DNA of 64,000 nucleotides, from positions 1-64,000 of the IMG/VR virus record IMGVR_UViG_3300030389_002443; one strand, given 5' to 3'. The stretch comes from a virus. The first letter of the stretch is position 1, and each line of letters begins with the position of its first letter. Below, one piece after another: positions 48,901 through 58,280 of the stretch. A program made the translations under genes and the position numbers. The notes beneath the pieces were generated by a model that was given only the letters and a program-made list of their open reading frames with translations, was not told the origin of the DNA and ran no database searches.

Positions 48901-51900
48901 ATCATTAAATGTTGCTACATTTCCTTCCTTATGGGCTAATATAGAATCTGCTGTTCCTATGCCACCCAATCTAGGTAACCAATATGCAGCGTTATTTGTA
49001 AAATCCGCATCATCTGTAAATCTAAGACAAAATATATTTCCAGTATATTGGGTATCTGAGCCTGTGGGAAATTCCACTGCCGCACTAAATGTTAATTTAT
49101 TATCAGCAGATGACGTTGCTGAACCATCTGTAGCGACTTTACCTAAAAATTCACCTCTGTCGGTATATATGTATGGCCACCCTCTATCATTAGTGCTATC
49201 ATTAAAATCAGTATCAATTTGTGAAGCGGTAACTGCGCTGCCATTTTTTGTAACTGTTGCTACAGTTGTACTATCCCATCCAGTAATAGCGTAATTACCA
49301 TTAGTTAATCCTAAATTGTTTAATGTTTTTAATGGTAAAAAATTAGGAACTGCTAAAGTGTCAGCATCATCAAATCTTTGTCTATTAGTGATTTCACTTT
49401 CATTTATTGGAGATTCTGGGTCAACTACATTAAAGTGCCAATCAAAGGTTAAATCTATCAACCTCATTAAACCAAACCTTTTGATTTGATTCCCAGTAAT
49501 AGAGGACGATGTTATCGGTACAGTTTCAAAAGATTCATCCGTCATTTCATGTGATGATATAGAACCTACATAATTTTCATGAGTTACTTCTGATGAGATT
49601 CTTGCTCCAGAATCGTGTAATACTAGATTGTAATCTGTCAAATCTCTAGCAGAAAAACCTAAATGATTTGGCCTAGACATTGATTCTGGATATAAATCGC
49701 TTGCTGCGAAAATATGATAACTTATTCCTTTTGGGTCTATTTTATCTAATACAGTTTGTCCTTGTGTTACTGGATTATGTCTCCAGAATTCTAATGGATT
49801 ATATTCACTAGTACTACTGGCTGATAGTGTTTTACTATCAGTAGAAGTAACAGCAGTAACTTGTTCAAATCCCCAAGGCCCACCAAGATTAGAATATTGA
49901 GTACCGTATGACATAGTTGAACTTGTCATTAATTTTGGGAGTTTATCAAGTAATTGTTTGGTTTCGTTTCTTATTGGCTCGGATATAGTATTACTACCAT
50001 ATACTGGGCCGACTCCTCTAGTTTCTAAACTACCTATCTTCTTTTGATTACTATAAGCAGTATCATAATAATCATAATCATAAGGGTACAATTTTGCACC
50101 CATTTGGACATCATTGGTAGCAGATGTTCTTCCGTTTATTCTTTGGCTAGATTTATATGAACTAGCATAAGCATGAATATTACCAACATCTCTACCATTA
50201 TATTCTATGAATTTTTCACCGATTCTAATATCTCTTGCTGCCCTATATAAACCACCTTTTTTAGATTTCTGTAAATCAACATAGCGATATATTGGCTTAC
50301 CAAATCTAAAATTAGTTCCAGTTACAGTTATGGTTAAAGATGTAGTCCATTCGGCATAATTGACTGCCCCATTTATTAATGGTTTTCTACTGTTACCTAA
50401 GACTGGATTAACTGCTTGTAATATGCCACCATCATTTAACCCTTGAGTGTTTATAAAATATAAACCATGATTGTGTTGTGTAGAAACATAGAGTTGTTCA
50501 TTTTCTGCTAAACTAACCCCATCTGGAAGTTTAGACTCTAACAAAATATCCCATTCTGTCGGGGTTTGTGCGCCAGCCCTTGCTCTAATCTTGTAAACGA
50601 TTCCAACAAAAGTACCATCACTTTTGTAAATAGGATTGCCTTCACCTATGTTTGTATTAGCACTTCCCGTATCTACAGTAATTTCATTTCTATGACCTGC
50701 ACTGTAAGTTGAACCATCAAAATAAGTTTGAGAATTATCGTCATCACTAGCAGCATCTATTTGTGTAGTAGTTACCGTCACTGTTTCAAACCTAACATCT
50801 TCTACATTTCTATCAACTCTTGCTAAAATAGCAGGACAATTAGGGGCGAGTTCAATTATTGCTTCACCTTCACCACTTTCAATACTTACTATATTATAAT
50901 GAGAAAGAGAATTAATTGTGTTTACTGCTTTATTTCTAGCATTAGCAAAAAAACCAACATCAGTATCACCAATATCTCTAACGTTATCTAAGTAATATCC
51001 TCTAGCCCTACCGTCAGAATCATCACTAGTATTAGCCAATAGTTTACCTTCTTTAGATGTGACTAAGTTAGAACTTGATGAAAATGTTAATTTTTTACCA
51101 CTAGTAAAGAAAAATCCTTTATTAGACGCTCCTTTTAAAGAAGTTGGAGTATTTGTTAGTGTAGGATGAGATTGAATTGCCTTTCCAAAATAAACACTAT
51201 TAGTATGATTTGAATTATATATGTTGATAGATGATTTATACAAGGTTTGATTTCTTGCACTGTATGCGACTGAACCATCATCTAAAGTTATTGTATTACT
51301 AGAAATATTAGAAACTACCCCTATAAAATTATAATCTCCAGCACTGCTAGTAAATACTAAATCTCCTGTACTTAATACGCTACCATCACTTACAGTAAAT
51401 GATGTATCACCAATAAAAATTTCACCATCAGAATCATTAGTTAACGCAGTCCCAGTATCTTGAATTTCATAATATGGCCCAAGTGTAGAGTAAACCCAAT
51501 CCTCTGAAAAAGTATAATTTTTATTAAGCACTGGCCCTAACAATTTAGATACATCACTTCTACCAGTAATCATAAGTTTGTGCATTCCAAATTGTATTTT
51601 TTCTTCTATTGTTTCTACACTACCTTTGAACATTACTTTTTCTACAATATACGCACCAGCAAAATAATCTAGAATAGAACCAGTTTTCTTATTAGTATCT
51701 ACTAGATTTACAGATGCTTGATGTGTAGTACTTCCAGCAACATTTGTTAAAGTATCAATTGGAAAGTATGCTTGAGTTATACCATTAGTAGTTAATCCAG
51801 TAGTGGGTGAAAAATCTCTATCAAAATCTTGTATTTTTACGTATTGATTTTTAGAATCTCCATATTTTATTTTTATGGTTTGACCAGATAAACTATCATC

Positions 51901-54021
51901 TCCAGCCAATGTCAATTCTAACCCGTTGATTCTAGATTCTGCAAAAGATGTAAGTGCTGTACTATTGTATGAAAGAGTATCAGTCCCAATAACTATATCG
52001 GCAGACATAGGTAAAGAATCATAAGTTATCTCAGTATCTATTGGAAAATCTACCATAAGAGTAGAAGTTAGTTTTGACCAAGTTCTTCTAAATGCTTTAG
52101 CAGAAGTTAAATTTTCCCTAAGCCCACCAGAAGAAAACCCAGACTCATCTGATTCTCTATAATGTGAAATAGTAACTTGTTGTGAGCCGTTAGATGGCGC
52201 ACCAACCGCACTTATTTTGTAACGGTTAGTATTTATTCTAATAGTTTCAAAAGAACTACCAGATACTAGAAGTGTCCTTAAATCTTGACCTTCTTCTAAA
52301 TCATCAAAAACGAGAATAGTATCTCCAGAGGACTGTGAAGTAATTGTACCAAATAACCTAGACATTTCTAAATAACTAATATTACCAGATGCAACGACTT
52401 GTTTAAGTTCTATGGGGTCATTTGCATTTATCTTTTTAGCCATAATATTATGTGCATCTAAAATTTCTATTTCTGCATATGAACCAGCAGAGGTTATAGA
52501 ATTAGATAATTTGACATCAGAAACTCTAGGTATTTTTTCATTTTTTATTGGACTGTCATCGTAATGTAAATATCGTAACGGGCCATCAGTTAGAAAATGG
52601 CCCTTTTTTCCACTTCTCTCTCTATTGATATTAAGAAACATATTTGACCAAAGGTTTATGATTGCAGAAAAACTTTGATTGTAATCACCAGCAGTTGTAC
52701 CAAAAGGAGTTCCATCTCCACCATTATCATCTAAATATCTTCTGTATTGCGTTGGTTGGCCACTACTAGCAAAACCAGTACCACCTGTCCCTCCACTACC
52801 TGTTACTGCAAAAGTCGGCTCATCTGCCGCTCTAAGATTGTCTACTAATAATCCATGATGATTAAATCTACCTGTGTCTGAAACAAAATTACCATATTCG
52901 GATTCAGTAGAAAATATACTTAAATCGTGATACATTGTATTATTATAAGTAGAACCATCATGTCTATTGATAGTTCTTCTTATTCCATACTTTGTATTAT
53001 TATTTAATTGATTCTTATTATCTACCCTATCATTGTAAAAATAAAATTTAGGAGAACTAACATAACAATATTCTATATGTTTTTGAATGGTAAGGTCATC
53101 TGAACCATCATCATCAGTATCAAAACTAGCAGTGCCATGTAGTAAACCATAAGCAACTGCCACTACATCTGTTCTTGTTTTTAGTGGCCCTTTATAAATT
53201 GCAAACTTTGTCCCTTTGGGAACGTCTGTAGGCATAGGAGGGTCGAATTCAAGATAAGAGTAGATGCTTGTATCGCTTTCTTCTGAATTAACAGAAGTAA
53301 TTTTTGCCATATGGTGTAAGTTTTCATCATCTGCGTGAAGTATAACAAAATAATCATTTGTCGACATCCCAGAATTAACTGCTGATAATTCTTGTCCTAA
53401 TACTTCTTGTTTATCAAATACATGAAGTCTATATGATTCTGTTCTACTTAAATTAGATAAATAATCAGAATGAACATCCACTGTACTAGTTCTTCTCAAA
53501 TTTTCATTATCTGCTAACGCCACTAAATTATTTGTAGCCCCACCAGAACCATCATCAAAATATATTCTATGTCCACCAGAAATAGTTACTATATTTCTTA
53601 CTGTGCCAACTAATGCGCCAGTATCGTCAAAAATGCTATCTCCTAATTTAAATACTAGATTAGGGTCTATTGTATCAACATCTACATATCCTTGAGAATC
53701 TGCACTTATTGCCCCATCTACTAATACACCAGTATCAGTATTTGGATATAATCTGTTCACTACAGCAGATAAAGTAGTATCTGTTGAGCCATCTGAATAA
53801 GACACCCCATATACGCTACTTGTATTGCCAGCACCAGTTGGATTGGTTGGAGTATTATAAATTTCATAACAAACCAGTTTATATGTTGCATCGTTAAATG
53901 TTCCCGCTCCAGCAGCAGTTTTCAAAAGAGGATTAGTAGGAACAGAGGATTGAATGGTAGTTCCTGTCGGTGTAGACATAGGAGTAGAACCTGTTCCCAT
54001 GACAAAAAAATCTAATGACAT
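45979..54021 (-). CDS. Giant baseplate/tail hub protein (2680 aa)
   Basis: Largest protein of the window. The C-terminal 250 residues (ITITSEGIKIRPDN, KSIRRLGASIKEVGKKTFEE, LRVGDIISLDIPSRGI, MELEIGAYNKG) resemble the hub domains of phage gp27/gpD-type baseplate proteins. Most of the rest is Ser/Thr/Asn/Asp-rich beta structure. A module with GDSIFDDTGALVGTVRNI recurs several times (for example NPIYKSDGTFVGIVYKI, DKVYDNAGAQVGIVHNV). Probably a fusion of hub with receptor-binding modules. No peptidase motif seen. Confidence 0.7.
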   Translation of the reverse strand: MSLDFFVMGTGSTPMSTPTGTTIQSSVPTNPLLKTAAGAGTFNDATYKLVCYEIYNTPTNPTGAGNTSSVYGVSYSDGSTDTTLSAVVNRLYPNTDTGVLVDGAISADSQGYVDVDTIDPNLVFKLGDSIFDDTGALVGTVRNIVTISGGHRIYFDDGSGGATNNLVALADNENLRRTSTVDVHSDYLSNLSRTESYRLHVFDKQEVLGQELSAVNSGMSTNDYFVILHADDENLHHMAKITSVNSEESDTSIYSYLEFDPPMPTDVPKGTKFAIYKGPLKTRTDVVAVAYGLLHGTASFDTDDDGSDDLTIQKHIEYCYVSSPKFYFYNDRVDNKNQLNNNTKYGIRRTINRHDGSTYNNTMYHDLSIFSTESEYGNFVSDTGRFNHHGLLVDNLRAADEPTFAVTGSGGTGGTGFASSGQPTQYRRYLDDNGGDGTPFGTTAGDYNQSFSAIINLWSNMFLNINRERSGKKGHFLTDGPLRYLHYDDSPIKNEKIPRVSDVKLSNSITSAGSYAEIEILDAHNIMAKKINANDPIELKQVVASGNISYLEMSRLFGTITSQSSGDTILVFDDLEEGQDLRTLLVSGSSFETIRINTNRYKISAVGAPSNGSQQVTISHYRESDESGFSSGGLRENLTSAKAFRRTWSKLTSTLMVDFPIDTEITYDSLPMSADIVIGTDTLSYNSTALTSFAESRINGLELTLAGDDSLSGQTIKIKYGDSKNQYVKIQDFDRDFSPTTGLTTNGITQAYFPIDTLTNVAGSTTHQASVNLVDTNKKTGSILDYFAGAYIVEKVMFKGSVETIEEKIQFGMHKLMITGRSDVSKLLGPVLNKNYTFSEDWVYSTLGPYYEIQDTGTALTNDSDGEIFIGDTSFTVSDGSVLSTGDLVFTSSAGDYNFIGVVSNISSNTITLDDGSVAYSARNQTLYKSSINIYNSNHTNSVYFGKAIQSHPTLTNTPTSLKGASNKGFFFTSGKKLTFSSSSNLVTSKEGKLLANTSDDSDGRARGYYLDNVRDIGDTDVGFFANARNKAVNTINSLSHYNIVSIESGEGEAIIELAPNCPAILARVDRNVEDVRFETVTVTTTQIDAASDDDNSQTYFDGSTYSAGHRNEITVDTGSANTNIGEGNPIYKSDGTFVGIVYKIRARAGAQTPTEWDILLESKLPDGVSLAENEQLYVSTQHNHGLYFINTQGLNDGGILQAVNPVLGNSRKPLINGAVNYAEWTTSLTITVTGTNFRFGKPIYRYVDLQKSKKGGLYRAARDIRIGEKFIEYNGRDVGNIHAYASSYKSSQRINGRTSATNDVQMGAKLYPYDYDYYDTAYSNQKKIGSLETRGVGPVYGSNTISEPIRNETKQLLDKLPKLMTSSTMSYGTQYSNLGGPWGFEQVTAVTSTDSKTLSASSTSEYNPLEFWRHNPVTQGQTVLDKIDPKGISYHIFAASDLYPESMSRPNHLGFSARDLTDYNLVLHDSGARISSEVTHENYVGSISSHEMTDESFETVPITSSSITGNQIKRFGLMRLIDLTFDWHFNVVDPESPINESEITNRQRFDDADTLAVPNFLPLKTLNNLGLTNGNYAITGWDSTTVATVTKNGSAVTASQIDTDFNDSTNDRGWPYIYTDRGEFLGKVATDGSATSSADNKLTFSAAVEFPTGSDTQYTGNIFCLRFTDDADFTNNAAYWLPRLGGIGTADSILAHKEGNVATFNDITQTKGAIFSGKYVGDTNFALKNYDIEQNPTGTNAVFSKPDNSVTSTNSAYFPLSPTETDTLVDGAITAGASASITVDGTYANWSFSPRDKVYDNAGAQVGIVHNVGTANVVTPTNITLTGATEEDLANNENLKRGNDDTLALCMLPPIFRATTVNNYMFISPDSAPAGTQANYAQGDVVHSSKILYYLSQGRNIYRGLKGVVLDRFTIDNADEEGGQLATGMTFPVSDALYSAVGTGILKENRIYLKMSSKKLRSNSDGANEFPSAPYLQFAETTNISNGISNPKIKRAYDKDFAAVTFNAEEKPTNVADGAKILFKPYLHLGQYAQSNLGVSFGALSQLTHKPSGLDTSSNTGSQAVITIKEGDNSEMDDNHWLAFAPNLTGYYLVSTEGYYQGRTQGTINSADSTRRYPIGGTWTNAGTGANDSQYSFMASEEGLLPKHIMHVISHSVSQGADTREHVLIVDNVNTSTPYISNYYKVMKPSETCLWPDSPSSINLYTLSSSTTKRPFDDKMYASVPHIQLWNGENVSDKREVFGYKEAVQSMYVLVNMDSTSDDIHIVPRGVTNINSSPPTFNYFTTIFGDGGSGKRFESGKSYDVLLNDGDAQERKQMSVSKPPAGLMTACNINFGEKVSQKMAGIVSVGEIFTVKTPLPSKIRNPVKANIASTATIAMETEDIVEDIMKINNIDFTESTVEYPYFTGPEFTGIDVYKAIQFLTEFKDKRITITSEGIKIRPDNANLDYSGYGISEETSNIIDVSKEQSQYDFYNEVIVYGSGVKSIRRLGASIKEVGKKTFEEVDETIRTQEEADVKANKLLDFYAKNNFRITIKISMVGLEYLRVGDIISLDIPSRGIPADRYVVLEIRYDNLGIMELEIGAYNKGISERLAELMVKSKKTLAFLRASKFKSVNDTNNFFDTMKIKGVRLVATKTGVFSSPFTIGFNYAVNVATNSVGFNPSLGSVETSVILDEDLT

Positions 54022-55220
54022 TACAAGTTCGCCTCCTCAAACCTATAATATAATAGTGTTGACCTAAAACTAGGGGCCAAAGTCTCTAATGTATCAAAAT
54101 TACTTTTAGCATCTGATAATATAGCAAACTCGTGCAACTCCCCCATAAATTGTGTAGGTGTCCCAAATTGATAACCAGTTGGGCCAATGGTATTGTTAAG
54201 ATTACCTAATCCACTTGCAGGGACTTGACCAATGTAACTATCTGCTTGCTCAAAAGTAAATGCACCAACAACATCTATGTTCCCAGATTCTTTTAGTTCT
54301 CCATTTACATAAATAGATAAATGCTTAGTAAGGTCATTGTAAACTGCTGCTATGTGATAAGAGTTAAACATGTAAAATGCTTCTTTGTAAGCATCAGTAT
54401 AAAGAACTGCTCCATCAGATAATGAATTAGATTGGCTCATAGTAATAGTAGTGCCGCTTATACCAGTTACAGTGCCAATAGAAGTAAATGTAGTCCCACT
54501 CAAAGTGTATAATCTTTGACCTTTGTAAACTCTATATTGTGTAGTGGCAGTAAAATTAGCAGCACTTGATGTAGCCCCGTTTACAGTAGTTCCTGTTTTT
54601 CTGTATCTTGCTCTATTATCCCCCTCATAGGCATTATCATTATATGTTGTAGTTGGATATTCTCTTTGTGTCGATGTTCCTGTATGGTAAGTATTGGCAG
54701 ATATAACATTATTTGAGGTTGTTAATGATTTAGTAGTGCCGTTATTATGAACTTGAAATTTCACTTGATATTCTGCGGGTTGATTTGTATTATGGTTTGT
54801 ATTGTTAACTAAACTCAGACTAACATTTCCATTGTAAAATAATGTCATTTCTTGAAGATAACGTAGTTCAACCCCACCTACTTGTATTGTCCCAGTGCCA
54901 GCATGAGAAGGAGAATATACAAAGTCTTCAAAATTACGGGGAGTGCCATCACAATTAGAGGGCATTGTTCTTCTGCTTGATAGAACTCCAGCATCACCTA
55001 CTGGAGAGTTGATACCACTAGATTGTAATTCAAAATCAAAACCCCACCCATTTATTTCATATGGGGTAATAATAGTTTCAATTGTAAAACTACCTTCGTG
55101 TCCAAATAAACCATAGCCTTCTCCAGAAACTTGTGGAATTTTTATATGTCCGTTGCACATTACAGGAAAGACTAGTGCTTTCCTATTAGACACGTACATA
55201 TTCATAGGCATAGTAATCAC
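54021..55220 (-). CDS. LamG-like (concanavalin-type) tail protein (399 aa)
   Basis: GTG start overlapping the previous stop. The C-terminal half (FNSYHIAAVYNDLTKHLSIY-VNGELKESGNI ... GELHEFAIL) is a laminin-G/concanavalin-type jelly roll that often binds glycans. The middle carries a copy of the VYKGQRLYTLSGTTFTSIGT module found in the giant hub protein. Likely host-surface binding. Confidence 0.7.
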   Translation of the reverse strand: MITMPMNMYVSNRKALVFPVMCNGHIKIPQVSGEGYGLFGHEGSFTIETIITPYEINGWGFDFELQSSGINSPVGDAGVLSSRRTMPSNCDGTPRNFEDFVYSPSHAGTGTIQVGGVELRYLQEMTLFYNGNVSLSLVNNTNHNTNQPAEYQVKFQVHNNGTTKSLTTSNNVISANTYHTGTSTQREYPTTTYNDNAYEGDNRARYRKTGTTVNGATSSAANFTATTQYRVYKGQRLYTLSGTTFTSIGTVTGISGTTITMSQSNSLSDGAVLYTDAYKEAFYMFNSYHIAAVYNDLTKHLSIYVNGELKESGNIDVVGAFTFEQADSYIGQVPASGLGNLNNTIGPTGYQFGTPTQFMGELHEFAILSDAKSNFDTLETLAPSFRSTLLYYRFEEANL

Positions 55221-56059
55221 CCAAGAGGAACAGTTGCTACCTCAAATTCTAAATTAAATTCAACGTGTGGTTGCCCACCAACTAATGTAGTTCCAAAATT
55301 TCTAATGAATCCTTTTATTCCTTCTGCTGGACTATCACTGGATGAACTAAATGGGTCTGGGTAAGGAGAATGACCTATAGTAAAATCGTTATCTAATTTA
55401 TGGTTTTTACCTTTGTGTCTTGAACCAAAATTAAAAGGAACCATCTTTGCACTGTCTACATTTCTAGTTGCTGCTGTTGCTATAGTGTCATTATGATACA
55501 GCCAATATTTAGAAACAAATGATGGATATAAAATAATCAACTCGTTAAGATTTTGTTGTCTTTGAACAATAGAAGAATCAACATAAGAATGAATCATTTG
55601 AGCAACTTCGTGTGCTGTCATCTCTACATCAATAACATCAAACCCATTAGATTGGCTAAATTCATTCGGTGAAGTCCCACTATAAGTACTAGATGTTCTG
55701 TCTAGAGTAGTATCACTTAATGCTCCTGCGCCATCTATAGCATTCAAAGGATATGCTTTTTGAATACTTTGATTGGTAATAACTCCATCAATAGAAATAC
55801 TTTTTTGCGTCATACCTAAATCTATACCTAAGTTTGTAGATTCACCTTTTGATATACCAGAAAAAGGTATAGGAAAAGACGGAACTTGTTTTGTAGTTGT
55901 TATGTTAATATTTTCTGCCTTTAATGCTATTCTATTTTGCATAGAAGCACCAGTAGCAGATATTACATCGCTATCTAATAATTGTGTTGGTTCTCTATTA
56001 GCCAATTGTAAAAAAACATGATGGCCACTTAATCCTGTATTTGGGCTTGCAAAACTCAT
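55217..56059 (-). CDS. Probable distal tail protein (280 aa)
   Basis: MSFASPNTGLSGHHVFLQLA, then a beta-rich domain. It lies between tape measure and hub, where distal tail (Dit-like) or gpL/gpM-like proteins are encoded in long-tailed phages. Assignment by position; sequence not recognised. Overlaps both neighbours by four bases. Confidence 0.5.
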   Translation of the reverse strand: MSFASPNTGLSGHHVFLQLANREPTQLLDSDVISATGASMQNRIALKAENINITTTKQVPSFPIPFSGISKGESTNLGIDLGMTQKSISIDGVITNQSIQKAYPLNAIDGAGALSDTTLDRTSSTYSGTSPNEFSQSNGFDVIDVEMTAHEVAQMIHSYVDSSIVQRQQNLNELIILYPSFVSKYWLYHNDTIATAATRNVDSAKMVPFNFGSRHKGKNHKLDNDFTIGHSPYPDPFSSSSDSPAEGIKGFIRNFGTTLVGGQPHVEFNLEFEVATVPLG

Positions 56060-57672
56060 AATCTCACTCCCGTACTTGTACTCCTATTCATTTCTCTACT
56101 TACCATTTGCCCTACTCTCCTAGCAATATCTCTAAGTTCATTTTCACTTGCACCAAGACGGCCATTGACATGAACATTAATTGTATTACCGCCACCATTA
56201 GGTGTAACAGCAGAACCCTTGGGTAAATTGACTATCTCTGGCCCACGTTCACCAACCAAGAATGCACCAGATTTAGTTACTGTTCCACCTGTGGCCAGCC
56301 CCACAATATTACTTATTCCGCTCCCTATTGATTCCCCTGCTGCTACATATGACATACCAGAACTTACCAATCCCTCTTTTGCTGCTCCGAATTGACCTGT
56401 GAGGGCTAAGAAAACAGAACCTATACCTTTACCGATACCAAACAATATTTGGGTGATGCCTATTACTACTTGAGAAAGACCTAATATGATTCTGGCTATA
56501 GTCATAATTGACGCAAAAGCAGCCATTGCATTTTTGTAACCAGCACTATTTTTACTTAAACCTGCTTCTTGCAAAGAGGCAGCAAATCTAACTTTTACTT
56601 TTTCAAAGAAGGCACTAAAGTCAAATGTACTAAACCACTTAATAAATCTTGAAAGTCCTTCTATTAAAAACGCAAATATCTTTGGTAAAAAATCAGCAAG
56701 TCTAGGTATTATCTCGTTTATAGCAAAAGCGACTAAATTTGCCAATCCTGTTAGAACAAAATCACCAAATATACTTAATACTTCGTTAAAAGTTTTTGTT
56801 GGGTCTGATAATGCTTTGAATAACTTAACACCTGCTTCTACTACTGGTTTTAAATAAGAATCATAAAATTCTATTAATGTATTTTTTAATTTTTCAACTC
56901 TCCTTTTTAATTTAGCAGTATCTTTAAATGCCTCCATCAATGGTTTTCTAAACAGATAAATTGCTGCAACAATTAATCCAAATCCAATTAATCCCACAAT
57001 AACTAATTTTGCTAACCCTCTAAAAACTAAACTTACTGTCCTAGAAGGTAGACTGGCTAAAAAGTTAAATGCTCTTTTTTGAAGTGTGGCTACTTTTATA
57101 TTTATTTCTGCTGCCCTTTGTTGTATTTTTTGAAATGGAGTTTTAATATATCCAAAATTTGCTTTTCCTTCTTCATTGATAAGCCCTACTTCTCTTGCTG
57201 TGTCTGTAGTCTTTTTCATTCGACTAAGAACCTTTCCTGCTTTTTCTAGTTGCCCAGTCTCTCTAAGTCTGATGTATCTCTTTTCTAAAAACTTCATCTC
57301 TTCTTTATACGTTTTGAATAATTTACCTTTACCACCTACTTCTTTTGCAAGTAATTCTAATTTTTCTTTTTGTGCTTTGTTTTCTTCTAACGCAATCATT
57401 CTTAAAGCGTGTTGTCTACCATATAATACTTTTAAAATAGCAGCACTTTCTTTGAGTGTTTTGACTTGTTTTTCTTGAACTTTATTATTTTCTTTTGTTT
57501 TTCCCATAAAAAACGCAACGGTATCTGTTAAACCTTTAAGTCTAAACATAGCGTTTCCGATGGGGCCACCTAACCTCATCATCCCTTGATATAATGTGCC
57601 TTCACCAAAACCAGCAAGTCCTTTTCTAGCATCTTGTGCCGCAGACTCTACTTCTCTAAGGCCATCTCTCAA
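56056..57672 (-). CDS. Tail tape measure protein
   Basis: About 538 residues. An N-terminal helical region is followed by hydrophobic segments (LVIVGLIGFGLIVAAIYLFR; VVIGITQILFGIGKGIGSVF). The ending GERGPEIVNLPKGSAVTPNG ... NTINVHVNGRL is a standard tape-measure C-terminus. Located directly after the tail assembly chaperone. Length suggests a tail near 80 nm (about 0.15 nm per residue). Start is uncertain: TTG at 57672 is used here, but the frame is open about 39 bases further upstream. Confidence 0.85.
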   Translation of the reverse strand: MRDGLREVESAAQDARKGLAGFGEGTLYQGMMRLGGPIGNAMFRLKGLTDTVAFFMGKTKENNKVQEKQVKTLKESAAILKVLYGRQHALRMIALEENKAQKEKLELLAKEVGGKGKLFKTYKEEMKFLEKRYIRLRETGQLEKAGKVLSRMKKTTDTAREVGLINEEGKANFGYIKTPFQKIQQRAAEINIKVATLQKRAFNFLASLPSRTVSLVFRGLAKLVIVGLIGFGLIVAAIYLFRKPLMEAFKDTAKLKRRVEKLKNTLIEFYDSYLKPVVEAGVKLFKALSDPTKTFNEVLSIFGDFVLTGLANLVAFAINEIIPRLADFLPKIFAFLIEGLSRFIKWFSTFDFSAFFEKVKVRFAASLQEAGLSKNSAGYKNAMAAFASIMTIARIILGLSQVVIGITQILFGIGKGIGSVFLALTGQFGAAKEGLVSSGMSYVAAGESIGSGISNIVGLATGGTVTKSGAFLVGERGPEIVNLPKGSAVTPNGGGNTINVHVNGRLGASENELRDIARRVGQMVSREMNRSTSTGVRL

Positions 57673-57688
57673 GCCACTTATTGCGTCC

Positions 57689-58269
57689 CTATCTAATGCC
57701 AGATTTCTTCACCGCCTTGTCTATTTCTTTCGCTTTCATCGCTTCGACATTTGTGTGGATGAGTAGCATATCCATAAAGAGTTCTGATGGCATCTTGTAC
57801 ACCTCAAGGGGGCTTATCCCCAATCCTTTTGCAAGAGTATATACCATTATTCTGGATGACAGCCTAGCATCAACAGGTCTTCCTTGTAAAGCCTGTTTGA
57901 TTACTCGTTTTTTTGGTCATCCCCCTGTATCATATCTTGCATAGGATTAGGGAGTATTTCTTTTAATTGATTTCCGATATAAGGACTTAATCTTATATAG
58001 TCTATCTTTGATAATTCTGGTTCAGTTTTTTCTATGAAATTTTCGACCATAAACTTATACATTGCGTTAAGGTCTAAATTCATTTCACCTGTTTTGGCAT
58101 CTAATTTCATAACAGAGTTCATGGCTTGTTCTACTTGTAACCATGTTGGCTCTTTTACCCATACCTTCAGATATTCGTCCGAATCGGGGGCGACTCGGAT
58201 ATAATGCTCTCTTGCTTGGCCAGCAAATAATGCTGACTTGTTTGTTACTATTTTTTCCATTTTTTTCAC
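57689..58269 (-). CDS. Tail assembly chaperone, -1 frameshift product (G-T type)
   Basis: Reading from 58269, the ribosome meets A-AAA-AAC at 57913-57907 (codons CAA AAA AAC). A -1 slip there continues as CGA GTA ATC and stays open for 72 more codons to TAG at 57691-57689: RVIKQALQGRPVDARLSSRI ... KKSGIR. The extension ends next to the tape measure start, as the T part of phage gpG-T does. The heptamer, frame, length and position all agree; slippage itself is inferred. Confidence 0.75.
57901..58269 (-). CDS. Tail assembly chaperone, short form (G type)
   Basis: 122 residues from MEKIVTNKSAL (a start three codons in; the frame opens at MKKMEKIV). SDEYLKVWVKEPTWLQVEQA and LSKIDYIRLSPYIGNQL fit a small helical chaperone. 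It ends GDDQKNE within the slippery site described for the longer product. Holds the tape measure during tail assembly. Confidence 0.75.
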   Translation of the reverse strand: MKKMEKIVTNKSALFAGQAREHYIRVAPDSDEYLKVWVKEPTWLQVEQAMNSVMKLDAKTGEMNLDLNAMYKFMVENFIEKTEPELSKIDYIRLSPYIGNQLKEILPNPMQDMIQGDDQKNE

Positions 58270-58280
58270 CTTTTACTTAC

